A stretch of DNA of 41,133 bases from Treponemataceae bacterium (GTDB taxonomy: Bacteria > Spirochaetota > Spirochaetia > Treponematales > Treponemataceae): assembly GCA_024680915.1 (NCBI GenBank), contig JAILBN010000099.1, positions 1-41,133 of the forward strand. The letters run 5' to 3'. Under the pieces are notes generated by a model that was not told the origin of the DNA, searched no databases, and saw only the letters and a program-made list of their open reading frames with translations. Shown in pieces: positions 14,951 to 23,698 of this stretch. Each line of letters opens with the position of its first letter. The stretch's first letter is position 1. Made by a program: the position numbers and the translations under genes.

Positions 14951-17090
14951 ATAGCTGCTCGAGAATATCTTCCCTTGCGAGCTCCAATATAGCCTTGTCC
15001 CTCACAGGATCTGCAATTCCCAGCGTTATATAGCCTGACTGTTGTATTCCGTTCACGTCGCCTGGGCCCCGGAGTTTCAGGTCCTCCTCTCCGATATAGA
15101 AGCCATCCGTGCTTTCATGCAGTACTTTCAGCCTTGCTTTTCCTAATTCTGTCAATTTCTCGCTGTAAACAAGGAAGCAGAAGGAGGCGGCACTTCCGCG
15201 ACCTACCCGGCCTCTCAGCTGGTGAAGGGCAGCCAGTCCGAATCTCTCCGCATGCTCTATGACCATACAGCTTGCGTTGGGTACATCCACACCCACTTCT
15301 ACCACGCTGGTGGCTATAAGGATTTGGACCTCCCCTTTGCGGAAGGCATCCAGTACGGCTATTTGCTCTGTTTCTTCAGTTTTCGAATGGATTAAAGCGC
15401 ATTTGAAGTCAGGATACACCTTGTTGGATAGGAACGTGAACATGGCTTCTGCTGATTTAAGACTTTTTTGTCCGGTCTCTTTGCCGGCAGCTTCCTTCTC
15501 TTCCTCATCGTTCATATTTTCAATAAGGGGATAGACGAAATAAGCCTGGTGCCCATTCTGGATTTCTTTCCTTACGGCCTCATACACTCGGGACTCGTTT
15601 CCTTCTTTTGTCAGGTAAGTCTTTATGGGCTGACGTCCTGAGGGCATTGATTTTATGATTGAGATATCCAGGTCACCGAAGATCGTATGGGCCAAAGTCT
15701 GGGGTATAGGCGTCGCACTCATAAGCAGGAAGTCGGGAGAACGGGCCTGTTCACCCTCTTCCAGTCTTTTTTGCTGCAGTACTGACTGACGACCTTTATC
15801 AAAAATGGCGCTTCTCTGCACGACGCCGAATCTGTGCTGTTCATCAATTATTACGAAGCGTAGGTCGTAGTATTGTACGGATTGTGAAAATACTGCATGG
15901 GTTCCTATTATTATGTCGATGTCCCCTTTTTTCAAAGCTGCAAGAAGAGGGGCGCGTCCTGATGCCTTTATATTCCCCGTGAGGAAGGCGACTTTTATTC
16001 CAAGAGGTTCAAGCAGCCTGGCGGCATTGTCCGCATGTTGCCGGGCAAGTATCTCTGTGGGAGCCATCATTACGCATTGACCACCGTAGTCCACGGTACG
16101 GAGAGCGGCGAAAAAAGCTGCCAGAGTTTTTCCGGAGCCTACATCGCCCTGAAGCAGGCGCGACATATGAAAGCTGGTGGAAGCTTTTGGATTGCTGGAA
16201 AGATCGATATCTATGTTCATCTCGTAGATGACCTTTTCTTGGTCTTCGGTCAGGCTGAAGGGGAGGCGGGCCAGCAGCTGCTTTTGGCGTGGAGATAGAG
16301 TCTCCTGGAAGCTCTTTTGACCTCCTGTGGCAGCTTTTTTCGCCTCTGCGGCTGTTTTCCTGTGCTCTTCGGAACGCTTGAGTATGATCTGTTGAAAACG
16401 ATAGAGCTCTTCATAAATAAGCGTGAATTTCGCTTTTTCCGCCTGTTCGATATCTTCAGGCTGATGCATGGCGAAAACCGCTTCTTTTTTCTGCATCAGT
16501 CCTCTTTTTTCGATGATGCTGGCTGGCAGCTCGTTGTCTATTCCCCTGCAGTATTCCTTAAGGGCTTTTCCTGTTATTTTCCGTATTTGTGTTTGGGAAA
16601 GTCCGGCTGTCAGTGGGTATATGGGAAAAACCGCGGAGCCCGGGACAGGTTTATCGAGGAAATCGTCTATAGATGCGTATTTTGACAGGCAAACGGCTTC
16701 AAAGGCGGATGTCTGCAGTTCTCCGTACCTTGGGGAGAATCGTCCTGTGACAGCCGCGACCCCGCCGACAGGAAGGGATTTCTCCAGAAAAGAACGGTTG
16801 AAACAAACCAGGGCTGCTGTTGCTGTTCCATCGTCTATTATTATTTTCAGAGTTCTCATTCGACCGAATCCGAACCAATCGTGCCGGATTATTTGTGCTA
16901 TAGTATGGACTTTTGAGGTGCTGTTCCAAGCTGAAAGAGGTATCTTGCGGGTTCTGTCTTCCCATGTTTTAGGCCAGTAAGAAAGAAGATCTGATATCGT
17001 GAAAATATTCAGCCTGCTTAGAAGTTTCTCCAAGGAGGGGCCTACTCCTGCGATAGTGCTGACAGGGGTTCCTATGTCCTTTAATTTCAT
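14949..17090 (-). CDS. recG: RecG, ATP-dependent branch-migration helicase
   Basis: 713 residues. It reverses stalled replication forks and migrates Holliday junctions. The N-terminal wedge domain (TIAGVGPSLEKLLSRLNIFTISDLLSYWPKTWEDRT, OB fold to about 200) precedes the helicase core: Walker A DVGSGKTLAAF (about 315), IIDEQHRFGVVQR (about 417, DEQH box), LLMSATPIPQT, and motifs V/VI VVEVGVDVPNA and QLRGRVGRG. The TRG-type ending GDVNGIQQSGY is present. It converges on the sigma-factor gene. The ATG has no Shine-Dalgarno, and an extended -10 (TGCTATAAT) ends ten bases before it, so the leader would be only a few bases. Confidence 0.98.
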   Translation of the reverse strand: MKLKDIGTPVSTIAGVGPSLEKLLSRLNIFTISDLLSYWPKTWEDRTRKIPLSAWNSTSKVHTIAQIIRHDWFGFGRMRTLKIIIDDGTATAALVCFNRSFLEKSLPVGGVAAVTGRFSPRYGELQTSAFEAVCLSKYASIDDFLDKPVPGSAVFPIYPLTAGLSQTQIRKITGKALKEYCRGIDNELPASIIEKRGLMQKKEAVFAMHQPEDIEQAEKAKFTLIYEELYRFQQIILKRSEEHRKTAAEAKKAATGGQKSFQETLSPRQKQLLARLPFSLTEDQEKVIYEMNIDIDLSSNPKASTSFHMSRLLQGDVGSGKTLAAFFAALRTVDYGGQCVMMAPTEILARQHADNAARLLEPLGIKVAFLTGNIKASGRAPLLAALKKGDIDIIIGTHAVFSQSVQYYDLRFVIIDEQHRFGVVQRSAIFDKGRQSVLQQKRLEEGEQARSPDFLLMSATPIPQTLAHTIFGDLDISIIKSMPSGRQPIKTYLTKEGNESRVYEAVRKEIQNGHQAYFVYPLIENMNDEEEKEAAGKETGQKSLKSAEAMFTFLSNKVYPDFKCALIHSKTEETEQIAVLDAFRKGEVQILIATSVVEVGVDVPNASCMVIEHAERFGLAALHQLRGRVGRGSAASFCFLVYSEKLTELGKARLKVLHESTDGFYIGEEDLKLRGPGDVNGIQQSGYITLGIADPVRDKAILELAREDILEQL

Positions 17091-17100
17091 GGTATTGCAA

Positions 17101-17109
17101 ATTATAGCA
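17101..17109 (-). promoter_or_regulatory. recG extended -10 promoter, near-leaderless
   Basis: Minus strand TGCTATAAT (17109-17101) is an extended -10 with a consensus hexamer. No good -35 is seen. The predicted start is about four bases before the ATG at 17090. Confidence 0.5.
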
Positions 17110-17172
17110 TATTAACGTAAATTATGTTATCTTACTAAAAATAAAAGTAAAAACAAGAATGAGGTTTTGCTA

Positions 17173-17835
17173 ATGGAATCTATTATCGCTTTTTTCAGCT
17201 CTTACTTCTCTTATTGGCCGCTTGTTTGTTTTTTTGCTCTTCTATTAGCAGGCTTCAATCTTCCTATTTCTGAGGACGTTCTTATCGTTATGTCAGCGCT
17301 TATAGCATATGAGGATCCCTCTCTTCTTATACCCAATTATATTGCCTTGTACGCTGGTATTTATATAAGTGATATTATGTGCTATTGGATGGGACGCCTT
17401 ATCGGGAACGGAATGCTGAAGATAAAGTTCTTCAAAAAGGCCTTGAATCCTTCCAGGGTTGAGTATTTATCCAAGAAGCTTGAAAAACACGGTTTCCTGA
17501 CATTCATTGTTACCCGTTTCATTCCTTTCGGAATGAGGAATGCTCTCTTCATGACAGCGGGCGTTACTGTTCTTCCCTTCCCGAAATTCTTATTGTTTGA
17601 TGGGATTGCGGCTCTGATAAGCTCCATAACTCTTTATTCTCTTGTTCTTTTGATAGGAGAGTCTGCACAATACGGTTTTAAAATCGTCGGGATTATTCTT
17701 TTCGTAATTCTATGGGGAGCAATAATTGGATTTGTCGTTACAAAAATCATCAAAAGAAAGAAAAAGAAGCAGCTGGCTTTGACAGACTCCGAGAAACCGG
17801 AGGAAATAGAAGAAGAAAAAATCAGGCAGGCATAA
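17173..17835 (+). CDS. DedA family (SNARE-associated/VTT) membrane protein
   Basis: 220 residues from the ATG at 17173 (GAGG at 17161-17164; the TTG at 17167 is dismissed). DedA proteins act in lipid-carrier flipping and envelope homeostasis. Seen here: hydrophobic N-terminus, ALLLAGFNLPISEDVLIV with the acidic residue typical of the re-entrant loop, DIMCYWMGRLIGNG, and FLTFIVTRFIPFGMRNALFMTAG, which is the family's FxxRFxPxxR-like signature, then two more membrane spans. The C-terminus is a Lys-rich stretch followed by an acidic tail. Divergent from recG and convergent with the lipid phosphotransferase gene, which suggests but does not prove a shared envelope-lipid theme. Confidence 0.9.
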   Translation: MESIIAFFSSYFSYWPLVCFFALLLAGFNLPISEDVLIVMSALIAYEDPSLLIPNYIALYAGIYISDIMCYWMGRLIGNGMLKIKFFKKALNPSRVEYLSKKLEKHGFLTFIVTRFIPFGMRNALFMTAGVTVLPFPKFLLFDGIAALISSITLYSLVLLIGESAQYGFKIVGIILFVILWGAIIGFVVTKIIKRKKKKQLALTDSEKPEEIEEEKIRQA

Positions 17836-17886
17836 AAAAAGACCAGCTTCGGTACAGGATTAACTTGGACAAGCTGGTCTTTTTTT
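17834..17886. terminator. Bidirectional terminator between dedA and the CDP-alcohol phosphotransferase gene
   Basis: A-run, AGACCAGCTT (17840-17849), 21-base loop, AAGCTGGTCT (17871-17880), T-run to 17886. The ten-base-pair stem is perfect. Confidence 0.9.
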
Positions 17887-17916
17887 ATATAAAGCCCTTT
17901 GACTTATTGTAAATAT

Positions 17917-19008
17917 TTAGCGGTTCTGTTTCTTTTCTTTTGTATCTTCTTTTTCTGAGATATCCGGATTAATCCAATACCAATATTGTGCGTTCTTGTG
18001 GACGAAAAGAGATGTACGTACCGTTACGAATACGACTATGTAGAGGAAGAAGAGTGTATATAGTGCCGGATGATGGATGTCGAAGAAGAGGGTAAGACAC
18101 ATAGCTGCCGTAAGGACAAAGTCAGGGGTAGGATCCTTTTCTTTCATGATTATCGCACTAAGGAGTGCTGCTGAATAATCTATATGATAAAAGGAGAGAG
18201 TAAGGAATACGATAAGGAAAGAATCCTTTTCAACAAAAGAAGCAGTCAATGTAAGTATAAGACTGAGAATAAGATATAAAACGAAATTCAAGGATATCTT
18301 TTTTACCCTCACGAATGTCATTATTGTTGCCAGTATTGCGAAAATTGAGGAGAAGCACAAGGTAAACTCGGCCACTGAAAACATAAGTTCCTTGAATAAG
18401 GGGATGACTGCGCCTATAGGCTGTCTGAAAAAATGATTTATCACCGGGATGTGGCCCAGGGTAGCAAAAAGCGATAGAACGACAACAGTTTCCGTGGAGC
18501 TGAAGCGTCCGAGGTGAAGCTTATGGGTCACGTACTTCTCCCAGAATGCGGCCATTTGTGTTATGTATGATATATAAAGAAGAATGCCTACAAGGGTTAC
18601 ATTTCTTATTCCGTATGCACAGAAAACACAGAAAAGCATTTCTCCTGTAACAAAGGTATCTAAGAAATGATCGCAGAATTCTCCTAAAGGAGAACCTGTT
18701 TTTGTACGTCTTGCCTGTAAGCCGTCAGCAACGTCGCCTATAAGGTAGAATAAGAAACAAAAAGGAATGAGTATCCATATCGGCCAGGGTGTCATTCTTG
18801 CTGTTGCTGCGATGACGACTGCCAGAAGTACGAAGCTGTTGGAAACAATTGTGATGATGTTTGCAGGCACAAACAAGGGTATTTTTTTAATCAATTTTTC
18901 AGCGAAGGGTATAATAATGTAACAATCTATAAACGACAAATTCTCAGCTGAATAAGAGTATTTTTTTTTGGGATCAAAATCGTTTGTTATAGTTGGTTTG
19001 ATATTCAT
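17917..19008 (-). CDS. CDP-alcohol phosphatidyltransferase, choline/ethanolamine phosphotransferase-like
   Basis: 363 residues. The catalytic signature D-G-x2-A-R-x8-G-x3-D-x3-D is complete in DGLQARRTKTGSPLGEFCDHFLD, split here as DGLQARRTKTG then SPLGEFCDHFLD (about residues 94-116). Eight or more hydrophobic segments follow. Most bacterial members (PgsA, PssA) have about 180-250 residues; the size and the N-terminal layout (PLFVPANIITIVSN before the signature) recall eukaryotic choline/ethanolamine phosphotransferases, which join CDP-choline or CDP-ethanolamine to diacylglycerol. Treponemes are known to make phosphatidylcholine by a CDP-choline (licCA-type) route, so this is a plausible final enzyme. 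Substrate is inferred. The ATG is seven bases after a TATACT box and has no Shine-Dalgarno. Confidence 0.85.
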   Translation of the reverse strand: MNIKPTITNDFDPKKKYSYSAENLSFIDCYIIIPFAEKLIKKIPLFVPANIITIVSNSFVLLAVVIAATARMTPWPIWILIPFCFLFYLIGDVADGLQARRTKTGSPLGEFCDHFLDTFVTGEMLFCVFCAYGIRNVTLVGILLYISYITQMAAFWEKYVTHKLHLGRFSSTETVVVLSLFATLGHIPVINHFFRQPIGAVIPLFKELMFSVAEFTLCFSSIFAILATIMTFVRVKKISLNFVLYLILSLILTLTASFVEKDSFLIVFLTLSFYHIDYSAALLSAIIMKEKDPTPDFVLTAAMCLTLFFDIHHPALYTLFFLYIVVFVTVRTSLFVHKNAQYWYWINPDISEKEDTKEKKQNR

Positions 19009-19015
19009 AAATGAT

Positions 19016-19044
19016 AGTATATCAAAAAATAAAATCAGTTACAA
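19016..19044 (-). promoter_or_regulatory. Promoter of the CDP-alcohol phosphotransferase gene, leaderless geometry
   Basis: Minus strand: TTGTAA (19044-19039), 17-bp spacer, extended -10 TGATATACT (hexamer 19021-19016), seven bases to the ATG at 19008. The -35 box is inside one arm of the inverted repeat 19033-19111. Confidence 0.6.
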
Positions 19045-19111
19045 CATTATAAAATGCTCCTTGAGAAAGGTTGTTTCTGCCTGGTTCCAAGACACAATGC
19101 TGCAACTGATT
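19033..19111. repeat. 16-bp inverted repeat between yggT and the lipid gene
   Basis: 19033-19048 and 19096-19111 are complementary at 14 of 16 positions (AATCAGTT/AACTGATT are the perfect outer ends), separated by 47 bases. It is too open-looped for an ordinary terminator and has no T-run. It may be an operator covering the -35 box or a cruciform-forming element. Confidence 0.5.
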
Positions 19112-19133
19112 AAAGTAGAGTTCTGGCGACTGA

Positions 19134-19727
19134 TCAGAAAGGAAGCTTGGTAAGCAGTGTTATCAGCAAGCCTATCAGCCAGCTTCCTATAATCTGGACA
19201 AGAATACAGATCAGCAGGGTTATTCCCAGCTGTGCCTTATATGAGAAGGTTTTGCCCTTGAACTTCGATATTATGAAATGCTGTACCGGATATATAATTC
19301 TGTCCAGCTGGCTCCATATGCCGGAATTATAATCCTTGTGAAGGATATTCATTATAAGTCTCAGTGCGATTATTATGTTGAAGAAGGTTATGACGGATGA
19401 GGCTATGGACCACAGAAGCTGTATGAGAGATCCTAAAGTTGCTCCCAGGCGTAAAGCTCCGTTAGCTGCTATGGAAGTCAGGATATTCGATGCCACTGCC
19501 AGAAGTCCGATTGCAAGCGCTGGAGTAAAATCCAGGTTGCCGATATGGAGGAAATTTATTTTCCTGAAGAGATTAAGGTAAGGATCGCATATTATTTTGA
19601 GGTATCCTGCGAATTTTGAGTTCTGAAAGGTCGGAAACCAAGTGATGATTATGCGGATTATGCAGATAAACATGTAAATCGAAATAATCCAGGAAATAAA
19701 ACCTGTAATTCCTGTAAGCGGTGACAT
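19134..19727 (-). CDS. YggT family membrane protein (two YGGT units)
   Basis: 197 residues with about five hydrophobic segments. Two YggT-like halves can be seen: FISWIISIYMFICIIRIIITWFP followed by ICDPYLNLFRKI, and ITFFNIIIALRLIMNIL followed by IYPVQHFI. YggT proteins are small envelope proteins linked to membrane and division homeostasis and osmotic stress; their mechanism is unknown. GGAGG lies seven bases before the ATG. It starts 18 bp after the dnaE stop on the same strand, so the two are probably cotranscribed. Confidence 0.88.
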   Translation of the reverse strand: MSPLTGITGFISWIISIYMFICIIRIIITWFPTFQNSKFAGYLKIICDPYLNLFRKINFLHIGNLDFTPALAIGLLAVASNILTSIAANGALRLGATLGSLIQLLWSIASSVITFFNIIIALRLIMNILHKDYNSGIWSQLDRIIYPVQHFIISKFKGKTFSYKAQLGITLLICILVQIIGSWLIGLLITLLTKLPF

Positions 19728-19745
19728 TTTTGCCTCCTGTAAAGT

Positions 19746-22700
19746 CTATATTGTCCAAACTTCAGTTACGCTGGGCTGATCTTTCAATGCTGAGATGAAG
19801 TCATCATCATAAGGAACTGACATGAGAGCTCCTGCTTTGACAGTGTAGCTTTTGTTCGAAGTATCTACATGTAAATATAATGAACAATTGCCCTCAGCGC
19901 CAAATACAAAATCACGGAATTTAATCATTTCCCGCTCATTCATCGCTGCTTCATTCATCTTTACGTGAATTTCCTGGATGGAATGGGCCTGAAGAGTCTC
20001 CGGGTCCTTTATATCATCCACCAGGAAGGAGGGTGTATCCCTGGAAGTATCCACCTTTCCTGTTACAGCGATGATATCGTCGGCGTGAATCTGAGTCTGG
20101 ATCTTTTCCCATATTTTTGGGAAAAAGGTAAGGTCTATGGTTCCGTCGAAATCCTGCAGTTTTCCGAATGCCATAGGAGCACCCTTCTTTGTTACGATGG
20201 GCTTGAGGTCCTGCAGCATTCCTATTGCTGTATAGGACCTTTCCTTCATTGTTTTGCCTATCATAGAGGTACGGAAAGTCGCGGTGCGCTCTATTGCCCT
20301 CCTGTAGCTGTCCAGCGGGTGTCCTGAGATATAGAAGCCTAGTATTTCTTTCTCAACGGCCAGTTTTTCCAGTGGAGTCCAGTCCTCTGCCTGCTCAAAG
20401 GTGAAATCGGCGAATTCTTTCTCGCCGGAATCCTCGAAAAGGCTTGCCTGTCCGTATTCCTTGGCTTCCTTTATTTTCTCTACGTAATCTATGGCTCTTT
20501 CCAGGTTTGTGAGCAGCTCCGAGCGGCCTTGCCCCATTTTGTCGAAGCCGCCTGTCTTGATAAGAAGCTCAATGGGTTTTCGGCCTACAGTCTTAATGTC
20601 CACCCTCTGAAGGAAGTCCAGGAAGTCCTTGTAGGGACCGCCTTGCTCCCTTTTCTGGACTATCTCTGCCGCGGCTCCTTCTCCCAAGCCCTTGATGCCC
20701 TTCAGTCCATATACAATGCGTCCGTCCACCACGTCAAAGTAGATGTCGGACCTGTTCACGTCCGGGGGATCCACCGGAATACCCATCTTCCGGGCTTCAG
20801 CTATATAAGCCGGAACTCCGTCTGTGGAGGATATCTCATTCCTAAGGTTTGCCGCCATGAATTCAGCGGGGTAGTTTGCCTTGAGCCAGCCTGTCCTGTA
20901 AGCCAGGACTGAGTAGGCTGCGGCGTGGGATTTATTGAAGCCGTATCCTGCGAAAGGAATCATTATCTCGAAAATCTCATCGGCGTGTTCCTTTGTGAAG
21001 CCTTGTTTTATGGCTCCTTCTTCGAACTCCACCTTTTTTCCCATAAGGACCTCAGGCTTTTTCTTACCCATGGCACGCCGTAGCATGTCAGCACCGCCCA
21101 GGGAGAAGCCCGCTATCTTCTGGGAAACCTGCATGACCTGCTCCTGATAGACCATGACTCCGTAGGTCTCCTTCAATATTCCTTCAAGACAGGGGTCGGG
21201 GTAGTGGATTGTCTCAGGCTTCCACTTTCCGTCGATATAGTTGGGGATATATTCCAGAGGTCCAGGCCTGTAAAGGGCGTTCAAGGCAACAAGCTCCTCG
21301 ATGCAGCGGGGCTTTGCCTGCCTTAGGATTTTCTGCATACCGGGGCTCTCGAACTGGAATACTGCCACGGAGTCTCCACGGCAGAAAAGATCGAAGGTTT
21401 TCTCATCCTCCTCCGATACTTCATCGCACCTCAGCTTTGGTTCATCAGGCTTCTTGTGCTTGTTTATGATATCCTCGGCATAGCGTATGAGGGAGAGGGT
21501 TTTCAGTCCAAGATAGTCGAACTTGACCAGGCCGCAGGGCTCGATTATGTCCATGGTGTACTGGACTCCCACCTCCCCTGTCTTATAGTCCTTGAAAATA
21601 GGTGCCCAGTCAGGAAGTGGGGTAAGTCCTATAACCATACCGGAAGCATGAAGACCTGTCTGTCTTATAACTCCCTCCAGCTTGAAGGCCAGCTCGAAAA
21701 GCTTCTGGTAGCGGGGGTCGTCCTTGTAGGGGGCTAGAAGACCGCCTTCTCCTTCTGGGAATTTCTCTGAGACCTGAAAGGCGTCCTTAAGCTTTGCTTT
21801 CGGATTGTCGGGAATACACTTTTTCAGCATATTGACTTCTGCCAGTGGAATATTCAGGGCACGCCCCACGTCTGCGATTACAGCCTTAGGCTTCAGGGTT
21901 CCGAAGGTAACTATATGACCCACCTGGGGGTCCCCGTACAGATCCCTGGTGTGCTGGATTATGTCCTGCCTGTAGTCGAAGTCCATGTCCACGTCGAAAT
22001 CAGGCATGGAGACACGCTCAGGGTTAAGGAAGCGTTCGAAAATAAGCTTGTAGCGGAAGGGGTCTATGTCCGTTATGGTCATGGCATAGGCTACCAGGGA
22101 ACCTGCTCCGGAGCCTCGGCCGGGGCCTATGGGGATGTAGGGCTTGGGCTTGTTGTTCACGTTGTCCCAGGTGGACTTGGCCCAGTTTATAAACTCCCAG
22201 ACGATAAGGAAGTAGCCGGAGAAGCCCATACTGAATATGATTCCCAGCTCGTATTCTGCCCTTTCTCTGATTTCCGGGGTTATCTCTTTGTAACGCTTTT
22301 TCAAGCCCTCTTCTACTATATAGCGGACGTAGTCGTCCTGATTCTGCTTATAGTCATCTCCGTGGGTCTGGAACTCCTTGGGCAGCTCGAAGCGGGGCAG
22401 ACAGTCCTTAAGCTCCTGGGTTTTGTACTGGTGTATGGTAAGATTGCACATGTTGGCTATCTTAATCGTGTTGTCGAAGGCTTCCGGATGGTCTGGGAAA
22501 ATAGCCCTCATCTCCTGCTCTGTCTTGAAATACCAGTTGCAGTTACCGTCGCCTCCCATGGTCTGATGGGGCTCCGTAAGTATCTTTTTGAAGCCTATGC
22601 ATCTTAGACAGTCCTGGGCCTCCGCATCCTCCTTCTCCACATAGTGTACGTCATTGGTGGCCACCAGGGGGATATCAAGCTCGTGGGCAAGGGCTATAAG

Positions 22701-23345
22701 CTTTTTGTTGACCATCTTCTGGTCCTCGAGACCGTGGTCCTGGAGCTCAATATAATAGTGGTCCGGACCGAAAAGGTTCTTGTATTTTAGGGCTACCTCT
22801 TTTGCTTCTTCGTCCCGCCCTGCCAGAAAAAGCTGGGGAAGCTCTCCCGCTATACAGGCAGAAAGACAGATCAGACCTTCATGGTATTTCTCCAGCAGCT
22901 CAAAGTCTATGCGGGGCTTTCCGTAATAAAGACCCTCCGTGTAGGCTATGGATGACAGCCAGCTCATATTCCTGTATCCGGTCTCATTCTCGCATAAAAG
23001 AATCAGGTGAAAGTTATGGGCACGGCGCTCTCCGTCTTCACCCTTGTGGGAGTAGGGGACATCATTTTTCTCCAGGTGGCTTCCGTAGGCCACGTAGAAT
23101 TCCTCTCCTACTATGGGGTTTATGCCGTTGGCATGGCAGATATGCTCGAAATTCAGTACTCCGAACATGTTTCCGTGGTCGGTCAGGGCAAGGGCCGGCA
23201 TATTGAGCTTTTTTGCCTTTGCTATGAGCTTGTCCAGCTTGGCGCAGCTGTCCAGAAGAGAATAATCAGAGTGTACGTGAAGATGGACGAAGTTGGCTAC
23301 AGGTGTTCCTTCTGGTGCCGGATCAAAAATATGGATATCTGCCAT
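19746..23345 (-). CDS. dnaE: DNA polymerase III alpha subunit
   Basis: 1199 residues, the replicative polymerase. The N-terminal PHP domain starts with FVHLHVHSDYSLLDS (from about 20) and ALTDHGNMFG. The polymerase core has GPGRGSGAGSLVAY and the catalytic triad region MPDFDVDMDFDYRQD (about 447-460), then FDYLGLKTLS, ALYRPGPLEYIPNYI and GYGFNKSHAAAYS. The tail contains a helix-hairpin-helix/OB segment (YTAIGMLQDLKPIVTKKGAPMAF). GGAGG lies eight bases before the ATG. The beta-clamp motif can be expected but was not located. It heads a two-gene operon with yggT. This is the DnaE1 type, not PolC (no internal exonuclease insert). Confidence 0.99.
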   Translation of the reverse strand: MADIHIFDPAPEGTPVANFVHLHVHSDYSLLDSCAKLDKLIAKAKKLNMPALALTDHGNMFGVLNFEHICHANGINPIVGEEFYVAYGSHLEKNDVPYSHKGEDGERRAHNFHLILLCENETGYRNMSWLSSIAYTEGLYYGKPRIDFELLEKYHEGLICLSACIAGELPQLFLAGRDEEAKEVALKYKNLFGPDHYYIELQDHGLEDQKMVNKKLIALAHELDIPLVATNDVHYVEKEDAEAQDCLRCIGFKKILTEPHQTMGGDGNCNWYFKTEQEMRAIFPDHPEAFDNTIKIANMCNLTIHQYKTQELKDCLPRFELPKEFQTHGDDYKQNQDDYVRYIVEEGLKKRYKEITPEIRERAEYELGIIFSMGFSGYFLIVWEFINWAKSTWDNVNNKPKPYIPIGPGRGSGAGSLVAYAMTITDIDPFRYKLIFERFLNPERVSMPDFDVDMDFDYRQDIIQHTRDLYGDPQVGHIVTFGTLKPKAVIADVGRALNIPLAEVNMLKKCIPDNPKAKLKDAFQVSEKFPEGEGGLLAPYKDDPRYQKLFELAFKLEGVIRQTGLHASGMVIGLTPLPDWAPIFKDYKTGEVGVQYTMDIIEPCGLVKFDYLGLKTLSLIRYAEDIINKHKKPDEPKLRCDEVSEEDEKTFDLFCRGDSVAVFQFESPGMQKILRQAKPRCIEELVALNALYRPGPLEYIPNYIDGKWKPETIHYPDPCLEGILKETYGVMVYQEQVMQVSQKIAGFSLGGADMLRRAMGKKKPEVLMGKKVEFEEGAIKQGFTKEHADEIFEIMIPFAGYGFNKSHAAAYSVLAYRTGWLKANYPAEFMAANLRNEISSTDGVPAYIAEARKMGIPVDPPDVNRSDIYFDVVDGRIVYGLKGIKGLGEGAAAEIVQKREQGGPYKDFLDFLQRVDIKTVGRKPIELLIKTGGFDKMGQGRSELLTNLERAIDYVEKIKEAKEYGQASLFEDSGEKEFADFTFEQAEDWTPLEKLAVEKEILGFYISGHPLDSYRRAIERTATFRTSMIGKTMKERSYTAIGMLQDLKPIVTKKGAPMAFGKLQDFDGTIDLTFFPKIWEKIQTQIHADDIIAVTGKVDTSRDTPSFLVDDIKDPETLQAHSIQEIHVKMNEAAMNEREMIKFRDFVFGAEGNCSLYLHVDTSNKSYTVKAGALMSVPYDDDFISALKDQPSVTEVWTI

Positions 23346-23473
23346 AAAGTATTTCCTCCCTTTTCTTTATGGGTGCTTTTTGCCTCATACAAAAAAAGCT
23401 TTCAGATTAGTTGTGCTGAATTTTAAAAAAGCGGGTTTCGCGATTCCTCCATTCTACTCGAATATCGAGAATA

Positions 23474-23494
23474 AGGAAAGGGAAAAGGACACCT
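23474..23494. repeat. Copy 1 of a 21-bp dispersed repeat
   Basis: Begins AGGAAAGGGAAAAGGAC and ends ACCT. The same sequence with a single G-to-C change is at 35082-35102, upstream of gpmI. Both copies lie in long intergenic gaps upstream of minus-strand genes with strong ribosome sites. Confidence 0.5.
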
Positions 23495-23663
23495 TCCAGA
23501 GCTTCATCATTATAAATAAATCAATCTAAAAAATCGCCCCCCAGTTGCGTTGCGTGTTTCAAAGCCATGCAATATCGCGCTACACGCTGTTTGTGGCAAG
23601 GAAACTATCGGATATGTCGCTTGCACGACCGCCACCCTTTTATCTTCCTTAGATGCCGGAGTC

Positions 23664-23692
23664 TAGAACTGTATTTCTTTTTCCGCTATACT
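23664..23692 (+). promoter_or_regulatory. msrC promoter, leaderless geometry
   Basis: TAGAAC (23664-23669), 17-bp spacer, TATACT (23687-23692), six bases to the ATG at 23699. The -35 is weak; the -10 and its distance to the ATG match other leaderless candidates in the window. Confidence 0.5.
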
Positions 23693-23698
23693 CTTTTT

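Larger units (their letters stand above)
23346..23698. other. 353-bp intergenic region between dnaE and msrC
   Basis: No convincing gene: the open frames are short and the region has mixed composition. It contains the dnaE leader, a 21-base repeat copy (23474-23494), a TATAAT-like stretch on the minus strand near 23510-23516 without a good -35, a long-looped GCGTGT/ACACGC pair around 23552-23587 and the msrC promoter. Confidence 0.5.
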
